IMG/VR virus record: IMGVR_UViG_3300031565_000437
Location: 1 to 21,745 of that record
Direction: 5' to 3' (one strand)
DNA: 21,745 nt
Source of the DNA: a virus
Each line of letters begins with the position of its first letter. Positions within the stretch are counted from its first letter, which is position 1. A program made the position numbers and the translations under genes. Below the pieces are notes generated by a model. That model worked only from the letters and a program-made list of their open reading frames with translations. It was not told the origin of the DNA and made no database searches. Of the stretch, positions 14,409-21,330 are shown in pieces.

Positions 14409-16502
14409 CTATCTTTTGTTTTTATCTTTAATGCCTTGAAATAACCAAGCATTTGCACCAAGGGGGTTCAGAGGGTCTGCGCCATCTGCCGTAAACATCG
14501 GTTTATTCTTTAATTTTTTCTTTTCACCAATTTCTTTCATGTCATTTATGGTAAGGATTGATTTAAGCATTTTTTCGGTAATCCCCTTATTTTGCTTAAA
14601 CTTAGCCATATCGAAATTCAAAACATAAAGCCCAATCGCCAATCCCATTATACTGTCATCATGGAAGGTTCGTTTATGGTCAGCAACACGGTTTCCAGCT
14701 ACCGTAACGAACGTTTTTAACTCATTGAGTAATCTTACCGACCTAATAACGACATCCTCTAAATGGATAGCTCTCTGCATCTCAAGAACAACTGACGGAC
14801 GGTTATTTCCAATAAAGAAACCCGGTATCAAATCAATATTCGATACCTTACCATCAGGCATGACTTTTACCCCCATCTTAATATATCCATTTAATCGGTC
14901 TCGTGTTGGTTTGTGTCCTACTTCAGCATAATGGACATTCTCATAACCCATTTCAAGTAATTTTTCAACAGTATGTACACCATGACCACCAGTGATATCA
15001 ACAACACAATATGCGTCATTATATCGTTTACCGTATTGGTATGCTATTTCAGCAAGTTGTTGTGGACTTATTTTACCATAGTATTCCGCAACTTGCTCAA
15101 CTTTATGTCGTTTTATTTTAATTTTTTTCGATTTACCGTTCTTCGTAATAACCTTTTCCTCAATAATTTCAATTGTTTTGAGCATATTGAGTGTAGAGTT
15201 ATCCTCTCCGTGTCCCGGTGAAGCATCGAGTGCCATAATATAGGTTTCACCCGGTTTAGCTTCCTCAAAAATCCACATGTTACCATCAAGATATTCTTGC
15301 GTAAATTCGGTTTGAATTTCATTCTCTTCAATTCGTTTAAGATATACTTCGGCAATAAAGTTATCACCAGAACCTAGAAATGAACAAAGTAATTCCTGTG
15401 CGATTTTACGCATATCACCATTGGCATTACGGACTTGTTCTTCAAACCACGGAGAACTAGCAGTCCAACCATCTTCCATCAACTGGATTCGTTGTTCATT
15501 TGACCTACCATTGTCTTCTAACCTAATTTCATTAGTTTTATCCTTATTCTTCAACCAAACCAAATCTTCATTATATCTTGGGTCATTAAACCACCAGAGT
15601 TCAACAGCGTGAAAATTGTTTTTAGGTTTCCCATTTTCATCCCTTTCCCTTGCACCTTGGAATGTCTTGTAGAATACAGCATCAAGTCCAGAAGGTGTAC
15701 TTACCATAATTGCACGACCACCAGTTTGTAGTGTTGGCAGTGCTGAAGTCCAGAACTTATCACCTTTCTCTGCCCACGCAGTTTCATCCCAGAACAACAG
15801 GGTTGGTGTCATACCACGCAAAGTCTTAGATGCGAATGCACCAAGTCTTGATTTGTTATCGTAAATCTTGAGTTTCTGAGTATCTTTGAGATTCTCATCA
15901 GTATTCCTACCAGTTTTTGGTCTAAGCCATGAAGGACAACCTTCAATAAATTCAACAACATCACTCATTAACTCACCAGTAGCAGTTTCCAGTTTATCGG
16001 CAACAATAGCTGCTTGACGGTTTTTATTGAACATGACGTACCAAGCAATATATGCGCAGGTGGTTGTACTGATACCTGCCTGACGATATTTGTTGGCAAC
16101 GACAAACTTATGTTTTAGGAATGCCCTAATTAGGTCTTTCTGGAAATCAAATAATTTGAAAGGTACAATGAGACCATCAGTACCCTGAGTCTGGTCAAAA
16201 ATTGTCAAGTAGGTTTCAATGAAATAGATAGGGTCTCCTGCACAACGAACGAACTCGTCTTCTTGTTCTGTAAACGTTAGTTCACAGGCTTTTTTTGCAA
16301 CACCGTCTTTAGTGATAACAACGGCTTCAATGCTCCCTGTTTTTCTTAATTTTTTCGCTAATTTTCTGGCTTCTTCTTTTTGTTGTTCCAATTGAGCATC
16401 AAACGGAATAACTGGCACGTGTTCTGGAAAATTCTCATCGGATTTTTTCGATTTTTTCGGTTTCCTTTCCAAATCACTATTTAAATCAAGGTTAAGATTC
16501 AT
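14409..16502 (-). CDS. 17: Large terminase subunit, T4 gp17-like packaging ATPase/nuclease
   Basis: The 697-aa motor pumps DNA into the prohead and cuts it. ATPase domain: adenine-binding region FKLFDFQKDLI (115-125), a deviant Walker A KYRQAGIST (138-146) lacking the usual GK[ST] lysine, Walker B LLFWDE (Asp239, Glu240), and coupling motif VSTPSG (267-272). Nuclease domain: acidic residues in MALDASPG (Asp426), VVDITGG (Asp502) and FHDDSIMGLAIGLYVL (Asp615/Asp616), the T4-type metal triad. It is longer than T4 gp17 (610 aa), with a basic N-terminus and a charged insert (about 441-470). An in-frame ATG at 16550 exists, but it would put the promoter motif inside the gene; ATG 16502 is better. 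The small terminase is not seen. Confidence 0.96.
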   Translation of the reverse strand: MNLNLDLNSDLERKPKKSKKSDENFPEHVPVIPFDAQLEQQKEEARKLAKKLRKTGSIEAVVITKDGVAKKACELTFTEQEDEFVRCAGDPIYFIETYLTIFDQTQGTDGLIVPFKLFDFQKDLIRAFLKHKFVVANKYRQAGISTTTCAYIAWYVMFNKNRQAAIVADKLETATGELMSDVVEFIEGCPSWLRPKTGRNTDENLKDTQKLKIYDNKSRLGAFASKTLRGMTPTLLFWDETAWAEKGDKFWTSALPTLQTGGRAIMVSTPSGLDAVFYKTFQGARERDENGKPKNNFHAVELWWFNDPRYNEDLVWLKNKDKTNEIRLEDNGRSNEQRIQLMEDGWTASSPWFEEQVRNANGDMRKIAQELLCSFLGSGDNFIAEVYLKRIEENEIQTEFTQEYLDGNMWIFEEAKPGETYIMALDASPGHGEDNSTLNMLKTIEIIEEKVITKNGKSKKIKIKRHKVEQVAEYYGKISPQQLAEIAYQYGKRYNDAYCVVDITGGHGVHTVEKLLEMGYENVHYAEVGHKPTRDRLNGYIKMGVKVMPDGKVSNIDLIPGFFIGNNRPSVVLEMQRAIHLEDVVIRSVRLLNELKTFVTVAGNRVADHKRTFHDDSIMGLAIGLYVLNFDMAKFKQNKGITEKMLKSILTINDMKEIGEKKKLKNKPMFTADGADPLNPLGANAWLFQGIKDKNKR

Positions 16503-16516
16503 TATAAAATGTTTAT

Positions 16517-16525
16517 AATAAATAC
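16517..16525 (-). promoter_or_regulatory. Variant late-promoter candidate GTATTTATT for the terminase gene
   Basis: GTATTTATT in gene orientation (last base T instead of A), 14 nt before the ATG at 16502. It supports 16502 as the real start of the terminase. Confidence 0.42.
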
Positions 16526-16544
16526 TATCGACCTGAAAACAGCA

Positions 16545-16576
16545 AAGCACGGTACATATCTGGACGCACCGTGCTT
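16545..16576 (-). other. Perfect 9-bp stem-loop in the 118-bp gap before the terminase gene
   Basis: AAGCACGGT (16545-16553) and ACCGTGCTT (16568-16576) pair perfectly around a 14-nt loop. A promoter motif lies upstream (16613-16621) and another downstream (16517-16525), so the hairpin would be near the 5' end of a short leader transcript. On the minus strand it is followed by TGCTGTTTTC, a poor U tract, so it could be a weak terminator or attenuator, or part of a small RNA. Confidence 0.5.
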
Positions 16577-16612
16577 CGATTTCCTTCGCCCAAATGGAGC
16601 GATGAACACTTA

Positions 16613-16621
16613 TATAAATAC
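16613..16621 (-). promoter_or_regulatory. Late-promoter candidate GTATTTATA overlapping the stop of the 157-aa gene
   Basis: An exact GTATTTATA in gene orientation; its first G is the last base of the upstream TAG stop. The terminase start is 110 nt further on, and the hairpin at 16545-16576 lies between. Confidence 0.52.
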
Positions 16622-17094
16622 TAGAACATTATCGAAGAAGTCTCAACAAATTCGTTGTTTTTTAAAATAATTTTCCTAGAACTCAATAAATCCTTAACCT
16701 TTGTCAACGACATACCGTAGTGAAACACCAATAATGGCACGTCATCGTCATCGGTTTCAAACATCTTCTCATAATCACTAAAACTACCATCAGGTTCTTG
16801 TTCCAGTTCATATGCGAGTGCGTGAATCGTATGATAACCATGCATATATTCTCTATCAACGGCTTCATGTAAACAGAAGAAGTTGAGTGAACTTGTTTTT
16901 AAATTAAAAATAGCATTAATGAAATCAGGTTCAGGTGGGTCTGCATTATCACAAGCAGGACTAATGTCCCATCTCCAAGCCAACACATCAATATTGGTAG
17001 GGTCTAACGAGAAAATGAATTCATAAAGTCCTTCATCTTTCGCATTATACCCAATCTTTAGAATATATATCAGTTTTAGTTTATCTTCATCCAT
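16621..17094 (-). CDS. 157-aa protein of unknown function
   Basis: The product is an acidic soluble protein with no membrane span or signal peptide. Notable features are a Trp/Cys-containing segment (AWRWDISPACDNADPPEPDF, about residues 39-58), a second Cys with nearby His in FFCLHEAVDREYMHGYHTIHA (about 72-92), and an acidic stretch TDDDDV. The two Cys and the His cluster (LHEA, MHGYHTIHA) could bind a metal, but no known motif is complete. It lies directly upstream of the terminase gene, where T4 has the small terminase gp16. It shows none of the coiled-coil character expected of gp16, so I do not assign that role. A GTATTTATG variant motif lies 13 nt before the ATG. Confidence 0.78.
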   Translation of the reverse strand: MDEDKLKLIYILKIGYNAKDEGLYEFIFSLDPTNIDVLAWRWDISPACDNADPPEPDFINAIFNLKTSSLNFFCLHEAVDREYMHGYHTIHALAYELEQEPDGSFSDYEKMFETDDDDVPLLVFHYGMSLTKVKDLLSSRKIILKNNEFVETSSIMF

Positions 17095-17107
17095 AACATG
17101 ATTTTAT

Positions 17108-17116
17108 CATAAATAC
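17108..17116 (-). promoter_or_regulatory. Variant late-promoter candidate GTATTTATG for the 157-aa gene
   Basis: GTATTTATG in gene orientation (last base G instead of A), 13 nt before the ATG at 17094. Position fits the other sites; the sequence match is weaker. Confidence 0.4.
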
Positions 17117-17150
17117 TGAGAACCGGGAAATGATAAAGTATAGAAGCCTC

Positions 17151-17570
17151 TTAATTCTTACTAAATTGTAAGCCACTTTCATTTTTAATTGCTGACAGTA
17201 TGATATTCAATGAAAAGTCATATGCAGAAAGACTTTTCCTTTCCTTGTACTTGAAATATTGAAGTAGTAATTGGGAAACAAATGAAATACCTAACATAAC
17301 CAATGCAATAGTTGGATTTATGAATAATGACAATACTGCAAGAATAAGGAATGTTGTTCTTAGATTGAGTGAGAGTCGCTTCCAACTCAGAACAATGTTC
17401 AGAATATCATCACTATATAATGTGAAGACCCTCCGGTATTCAAACCAGTTCACTTCCGAATTATCTTCTTTGGTTCCCTGAACCTCTGCGAAGATTTCGA
17501 GTTCACGTTGCTTAGAGCCACCAACGTAGCTCCTTTTGAATTTCAAATTATTAAATTTTCTATGTATCAT
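17151..17570 (-). CDS. Small integral membrane protein with a two-helix hairpin
   Basis: The 139-aa product has a basic, polar N-terminal part (1-70), then two adjacent hydrophobic segments (about 71-84 and 87-106) split by FINPT, which look like a membrane hairpin, and a polar C-terminal part. Both ends would then face the same side. I do not recognise the family. It is the one gene in this stretch that follows a terminator yet lacks the GTATTTATA motif. Instead, TACCTTTG lies 13 nt before the ATG, matching the -7 element of Bacteroidota housekeeping promoters. It may therefore be expressed earlier than its neighbours and act on the host membrane, for instance in superinfection exclusion; that is speculation. 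Confidence 0.75.
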   Translation of the reverse strand: MIHRKFNNLKFKRSYVGGSKQRELEIFAEVQGTKEDNSEVNWFEYRRVFTLYSDDILNIVLSWKRLSLNLRTTFLILAVLSLFINPTIALVMLGISFVSQLLLQYFKYKERKSLSAYDFSLNIILSAIKNESGLQFSKN

Positions 17571-17583
17571 AGTTCTTATACGA

Positions 17584-17591
17584 CAAAGGTA
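17584..17591 (-). promoter_or_regulatory. Host-type -7 promoter element TACCTTTG
   Basis: TACCTTTG in gene orientation matches the Bacteroidota TAnnTTTG element. It sits just after a terminator and 13 nt before the ATG at 17570. No TTTG occurs at the usual -33 distance; the nearest, only 11 nt upstream, is too close, so the call is tentative. Confidence 0.35.
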
Positions 17592-17603
17592 AAAAAATGT
17601 TAC

Positions 17604-17632
17604 AAAAAAACCCGAATTTCTTCGGGTTTTTT
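17604..17632 (-). terminator. Bidirectional intrinsic terminator after the 830-aa gene
   Basis: The stem CCCGAA / TTCGGG (17611-17616 and 17621-17626) has a 4-nt loop (GAAA when read on the minus strand) and is flanked by A7 and T6, giving a U tract on either strand. It starts 24 bp after the stop of the 830-aa gene. Confidence 0.92.
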
Positions 17633-17656
17633 CAAATCTATTATTATGATTGTGTA

Positions 17657-20149
17657 TTAAACACCACCCAATTGGGTCTTACCTTGTGTACCACCGTGTC
17701 TGAATTTACTAGGAATTGCAGCAGCTTTACTCGCTTCTGGTTCATAACGAACAGTTTCAAAATCACCACCAAGTCTTAGGGTTCCTCCATTACCATCAAC
17801 AAATTGTTGTAGGATTTCGTATTTTAGTTCAGGTGGAGTAGTCTTTGCTGCTCTACCAATCGCACCCATTTGTGGATTAATTAAAATGTTTTGGAATGCC
17901 TGTTTGAATAATTTTTCAATACCAGCAGCATCTTGTGGGTTAAGTTTTGCAAACCTCTCAGGAACGCTGAAACCCATAATTTCATTTACTGCTTGTGATT
18001 CGAAGAGTTCGAATTGCTTATCAATAGTTCTGTCAAGTTTTTGTAAAGTTGCTGATTTTTTAGTTTCAGTTAAAACAGGTTTTTTCAAACCAGCTTTTTC
18101 TTCAAGTCTGTTGCGAATATATTTTCTGAGTTTCGCTTCGCTTTCATTCATTGTAACGCTAACACTGTCTTTAGTTACTTCAACAGTTGTTATTTCAGCA
18201 CCTTCGGGTTTTACAACACCACCACCCATTGATTCAAAACCTGAAATCATATTCATTTCTGGCTCTTCGTGTTTTGTTAAGTCTAATACGTTGTCTTCAG
18301 CAGGAGCTTCTTCAGCATCAACATCAAGATTCTCGATATCGATGTCTTCACCTTCTTTTTCATCGTTTTCCTTCATTTCGACCTGTGGTACGTTATCAGA
18401 ACTCAACTTCTTACCAGCTTTTTCGCTAACCTTGATATTAACTTCTTCTTCCATTGCTGGAGGCATAACCTCAGTACTGTCAACCGGAATACCGTCTTCA
18501 GCAAGACCTAAACCACCAATACCCCCTTGGGTCTGTGAAGCACCAACTTCTTGGCTAATTGCTGTCATAATTCTTTTCAAATCAACTTTCTCTTTACCTG
18601 CTTTAACTAATCTATTATTTAATGCAGTGATTTGTTTGCCGAGATTAGCTGCAACGCCTTCAAGTTTCTTTACTTCGGCAGGTACAACAGCACTGTGTGC
18701 TGCTTTTTTTACGTCTCCAACATAACCACTTACAGCATCTTTTGCTTGGGTTGCTTTATCACCAATAGCTGTGCCAATTTGGGTTGCTTTATCACCAATA
18801 GCTGTGCCAACCTTTTGTACTCCTTGTTTAACATCACCAGCAACTTTACCAGCAGCACCTTTCATCATTCTACCCAAATTACCGAATAATTCGTTGATTT
18901 GTGCATCTTTATCTTCAGCACTGGTTTCGTTCATTTCCATTGAAAACGGTTCAACCTGATTTGCATATTCATCGTGTCCGTATTCGCCTTTTAGTTTTGC
19001 AAGAATTTCAGGTGTGATGAATAAAGCCACTGCTTTAAAGTCACCATCATTCTGACCTTCATCATGTGCGTTTGCGTAACCGCTAACCATATTAGTCATT
19101 TCTTCTTCACCACATTCCTTAACTGAATCGACATTATAACCACGTGATTCTGCGTATTGAGCAAATCCACCACATTCTGCACATTGTTGTTCTGCAACCT
19201 CTTCTTCTGGTTCTGAAACCATAATTTCGTCACTGGTTTCAGTATCCTCAACATTTTGTCCCAAATCTTCAATATCTTCAGGTGGGACAACCTTTGTAAT
19301 TTTTTCAGCCATTGCTTTTCTGTCTTCGATATCAATATCAGGAAACTTATCTTTAAACGCTGAAAGGAATGTATTCACATATGATTTAACTTGAGAATCA
19401 GTTAATTCTGTTTTTCTCAATTGATTAGTTATTTTACCAAGACTTTTTTCAATTTCTCTTTCGATTTCAGTTTCTGGGTCTTCAACAGCAACTGCTTCTT
19501 CATCACCACCTAATTCCGCATCACCAGCTAGTGGGTCAGCACCCATATCATCCACTGGCATTTCACCACCCATATCACCACCAGCTAGTGGGTCAGCACC
19601 CATATCATCCACTGGCATTTCTTCAGCAGGGGCATCCATCGCATCAATTCCGGCATCCATTTCAGCATCCGGTGCTGGCATAGCTGGTTCAGCAGGTACT
19701 TCAGCAGCAGCAGTTGCAGCGTCTAAATCACCCAACTTATTTGAAGCCATTTCGATTTCCTGTTCAGCTTTACCCTCAATCAACATTCCTTTCTTACCAA
19801 CACTTTTCATTGGCTTGATTTCAAGACCCTCATTGATGGTTTTAAGCATCATGTTCCTGTTTTTTCTGGCTTCAGCTAATTTAGTATATTCGAAATCAGT
19901 GACATTTCCTAATCCACCAATATATACGAAATCCGCAACGGTTTGATTTTCATTAAGACCACCTTTTTTGATGTAGTATTTATGCTGCTCTTTAATGATA
20001 CCATAAGCAACGCCATTCGCTGCTTTTTCAATATCAATTAAAGTACCCAGATTACGAGTCTGTGATTCATTTACTGAAGTTCCCTTTACGTCAGCCAATT
20101 TCTTCATTCTGGCGTAATACGATTCTTGTGATGTATATTTCTTATTCAT
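17657..20149 (-). CDS. Large acidic low-complexity protein with internal repeats; head-core or internal-protein candidate
   Basis: The 830-aa product has no domain I recognise. An ordered-looking N-terminus (1-125, including VADFVYIGGLGNVTDFEY) is followed by an Ala/Pro/Asp/Met-rich acidic region (about 130-235) with two copies of MPVDDMGADPLAG. Next come a helical acidic part with three Cys (QQCAECGG...KECGEE, about 320-345), an 11-residue amphipathic repeat resembling LEA-type helices (GTAIGDKATQ twice, about 440-475), more acidic linker, and an ordered C-terminus (about 700-830) ending KTQLGGV. Sites like INEG (105-108), LIEG (124-127) and VLTET suit the prohead protease. Composition resembles scaffolds and internal head proteins, which is the basis of the call. 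A motif lies 40 nt upstream and a terminator follows. Confidence 0.85.
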   Translation of the reverse strand: MNKKYTSQESYYARMKKLADVKGTSVNESQTRNLGTLIDIEKAANGVAYGIIKEQHKYYIKKGGLNENQTVADFVYIGGLGNVTDFEYTKLAEARKNRNMMLKTINEGLEIKPMKSVGKKGMLIEGKAEQEIEMASNKLGDLDAATAAAEVPAEPAMPAPDAEMDAGIDAMDAPAEEMPVDDMGADPLAGGDMGGEMPVDDMGADPLAGDAELGGDEEAVAVEDPETEIEREIEKSLGKITNQLRKTELTDSQVKSYVNTFLSAFKDKFPDIDIEDRKAMAEKITKVVPPEDIEDLGQNVEDTETSDEIMVSEPEEEVAEQQCAECGGFAQYAESRGYNVDSVKECGEEEMTNMVSGYANAHDEGQNDGDFKAVALFITPEILAKLKGEYGHDEYANQVEPFSMEMNETSAEDKDAQINELFGNLGRMMKGAAGKVAGDVKQGVQKVGTAIGDKATQIGTAIGDKATQAKDAVSGYVGDVKKAAHSAVVPAEVKKLEGVAANLGKQITALNNRLVKAGKEKVDLKRIMTAISQEVGASQTQGGIGGLGLAEDGIPVDSTEVMPPAMEEEVNIKVSEKAGKKLSSDNVPQVEMKENDEKEGEDIDIENLDVDAEEAPAEDNVLDLTKHEEPEMNMISGFESMGGGVVKPEGAEITTVEVTKDSVSVTMNESEAKLRKYIRNRLEEKAGLKKPVLTETKKSATLQKLDRTIDKQFELFESQAVNEIMGFSVPERFAKLNPQDAAGIEKLFKQAFQNILINPQMGAIGRAAKTTPPELKYEILQQFVDGNGGTLRLGGDFETVRYEPEASKAAAIPSKFRHGGTQGKTQLGGV
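18746..18810 (-). repeat. 32-bp tandem repeat encoding an 11-residue helical repeat
   Basis: Positions 18746-18777 and 18779-18810 are identical, period 33 bp, encoding two copies of GTAIGDKATQ-type units in the 830-aa protein. Confidence 0.88.
19522..19621 (-). repeat. 43-bp direct repeat (57-bp period) in the acidic region
   Basis: Positions 19522-19564 and 19579-19621 are identical, period 57 bp (19 codons), encoding two copies of EMPVDDMGADPLAG in the 830-aa protein. Confidence 0.88.
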
Positions 20150-20189
20150 TTGAATATTTTTTATGTGCTAATTATTAGTTACATTTTTT

Positions 20190-20198
20190 TATAAATAC
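20190..20198 (-). promoter_or_regulatory. Late-promoter candidate GTATTTATA for the 830-aa gene
   Basis: An exact GTATTTATA in gene orientation, 40 nt before the ATG at 20149 and 27 bp after the stop of the 82-aa gene. Confidence 0.58.
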
Positions 20199-20225
20199 TT
20201 AATTAAGAACAAAAAAATGCAGTTC

Positions 20226-20474
20226 TTATATTATTTCCTTTTTTTCATTCATAACACCGTATTTAATAAGCATCTCATTTACTTTAGGTGTGATTAAATT
20301 TTTTCTCGAATAATTGTCAATAACAGATTGGTTTGCACCATCAATCGAAACACTTTCATTAAGGTTTTTTCGATTCGAGTGTAAATCGGCAACAATATCA
20401 TAGAACACCTTTTCGGCTTTCTTACTTTCAATGAAAGTTTCCAATTGTTTAGTTGTTACAATAATTCTTCTCAT
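20226..20474 (-). CDS. 82-aa protein of unknown function, translationally coupled
   Basis: The ATG overlaps the stop of the nucleotidyltransferase gene in an ATGA arrangement (20471-20474), a strong sign of translational coupling. The product is small, basic at the start (MRRIIVTTKQ) with a helical first half and a polar second half; there is no membrane span. A sequence NLNESVS (about 37-43) resembles a prohead-protease site. I do not recognise the family. Coupling suggests it works with, or in stoichiometry with, the nucleotidyltransferase-like protein. A toxin-antitoxin-like pairing can be imagined, since small proteins often pair with minimal nucleotidyltransferases, but the gene order and the size of the partner do not specifically support it. 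Confidence 0.75.
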   Translation of the reverse strand: MRRIIVTTKQLETFIESKKAEKVFYDIVADLHSNRKNLNESVSIDGANQSVIDNYSRKNLITPKVNEMLIKYGVMNEKKEII

Positions 20475-21307
20475 ATGTCAGAATTTAATACTTCGTTAAT
20501 ACCTAATTCGTTTAGACTTAATTCTTGTGTGAGATAATCGTTCTTTATCTTCACCAGTCTTTCAAGATATCCGGTATTTCTTAAAACCTTAAATGCAATA
20601 TTTTCTGATGAAAACTCACCACTTTTATCAAGTCCACTTTGTCTTAATTTTTTTATTTTATTTTTGAGTGCCTCATGTTTTCTCAGAAAATCGTCTTCAC
20701 TCTTATTACCCTCCAAATCTTCGATTGCATTCATTAAGTCTGCCGATTTCAACTGCACATTAGCTGTATCAATATTAATTATCTTTTTCGTTGGCTTTTT
20801 AATCCACTCATCTTTAGCCAGTGAATATGTGCCAGAAGAATGATGGGGTTCAGCACTGTCTTGAAAATACATTTCAACATCATGTCCCTTTACTTGAATC
20901 GGTAATCTTTCTGTCCAAAGTGCCTTTTTTAATTTAAAATAATCACCCACGAATTCCTTGTTTTCCGAAATCTGATTGAAATCCAATATAACATGAACAT
21001 CCATATCGGAATTTTCGTTGTAATTAAAATTGGCAATACTACCAGTTAATATAACGTCTTTATATTTAAGGTCTTCAGCACCACAGAACTCAATAAACCT
21101 TTTGGCATTTAACAATAAGGCTTTCCTGATATCGGGTTTGATTTTATCATCAGATTCCCAGACAATAGGATTCAATGTGTCATGCATTTGTATTGACGAC
21201 ACATCTACAACATCAGGTTCAATAACTTCTTTCAGAGTATCTGAAATATTATTTCTTCTCCAATATTTACCTGACCAAAAACGTGGATTTTTTTTTACCT
21301 CGTCCAT
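20471..21307 (-). CDS. Nucleotidyltransferase-fold protein (pol beta-like)
   Basis: The 278-aa protein carries the signature of the minimal nucleotidyltransferase fold: LTGSIANF (Gly89, Ser90), then SDMDVHVIL (Asp101, Asp103) as the two metal-binding acids. A later strand, HDVEMYF (Asp143 or Glu145), could supply the third. Such enzymes transfer a nucleotide monophosphate to RNA, protein or small molecules; the substrate here cannot be read from sequence. The rest is helical, including a Lys-rich helix (KHEALKNKIKKLRQSG, about 200-215). I prefer ATG at 21307; a GTG at 21319 would add 4 residues. Only 23 bp separate it from the gene in front, so the two are likely co-transcribed. Its presence in a structural module is unexpected. 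Confidence 0.83.
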   Translation of the reverse strand: MDEVKKNPRFWSGKYWRRNNISDTLKEVIEPDVVDVSSIQMHDTLNPIVWESDDKIKPDIRKALLLNAKRFIEFCGAEDLKYKDVILTGSIANFNYNENSDMDVHVILDFNQISENKEFVGDYFKLKKALWTERLPIQVKGHDVEMYFQDSAEPHHSSGTYSLAKDEWIKKPTKKIINIDTANVQLKSADLMNAIEDLEGNKSEDDFLRKHEALKNKIKKLRQSGLDKSGEFSSENIAFKVLRNTGYLERLVKIKNDYLTQELSLNELGINEVLNSDI

Positions 21308-21330
21308 ACCAAATTCCACTGAATATTAAA

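Noticed and set aside
16503-16550. Upstream ATG adding 16 residues to the terminase
   Set aside because: The extension covers the hairpin arm and the variant promoter motif, and the added residues (MLCCFQVDSIYYKHFI) do not look like a terminase N-terminus.
16621-17094. Small terminase (gp16) by position upstream of the large terminase
   Set aside because: The protein has no coiled coil or helix-turn-helix, and has a Cys/His-rich pattern not expected of gp16.
17886-18725. 279-codon open frame on the plus strand, antisense to the 830-aa gene
   Set aside because: Its Ser/Phe/Leu-rich product mirrors the low-complexity acidic codons of the minus-strand gene. It has no domain, no motif upstream, and the minus-strand gene has clear repeats in its own frame.
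19976-19984. GTATTTATG on the plus strand inside the 830-aa gene
   Set aside because: Same one-mismatch form as the site at 17108 but antisense and intragenic. It shows that one-mismatch matches occur by chance, so the variant sites were given lower confidence.
20205-20228. TAAGAAC ... GTTCTTA inverted repeat after the 82-aa gene
   Set aside because: AT-rich 7-bp stem with the T run in the loop and not after the stem; likely chance in AT-rich DNA.
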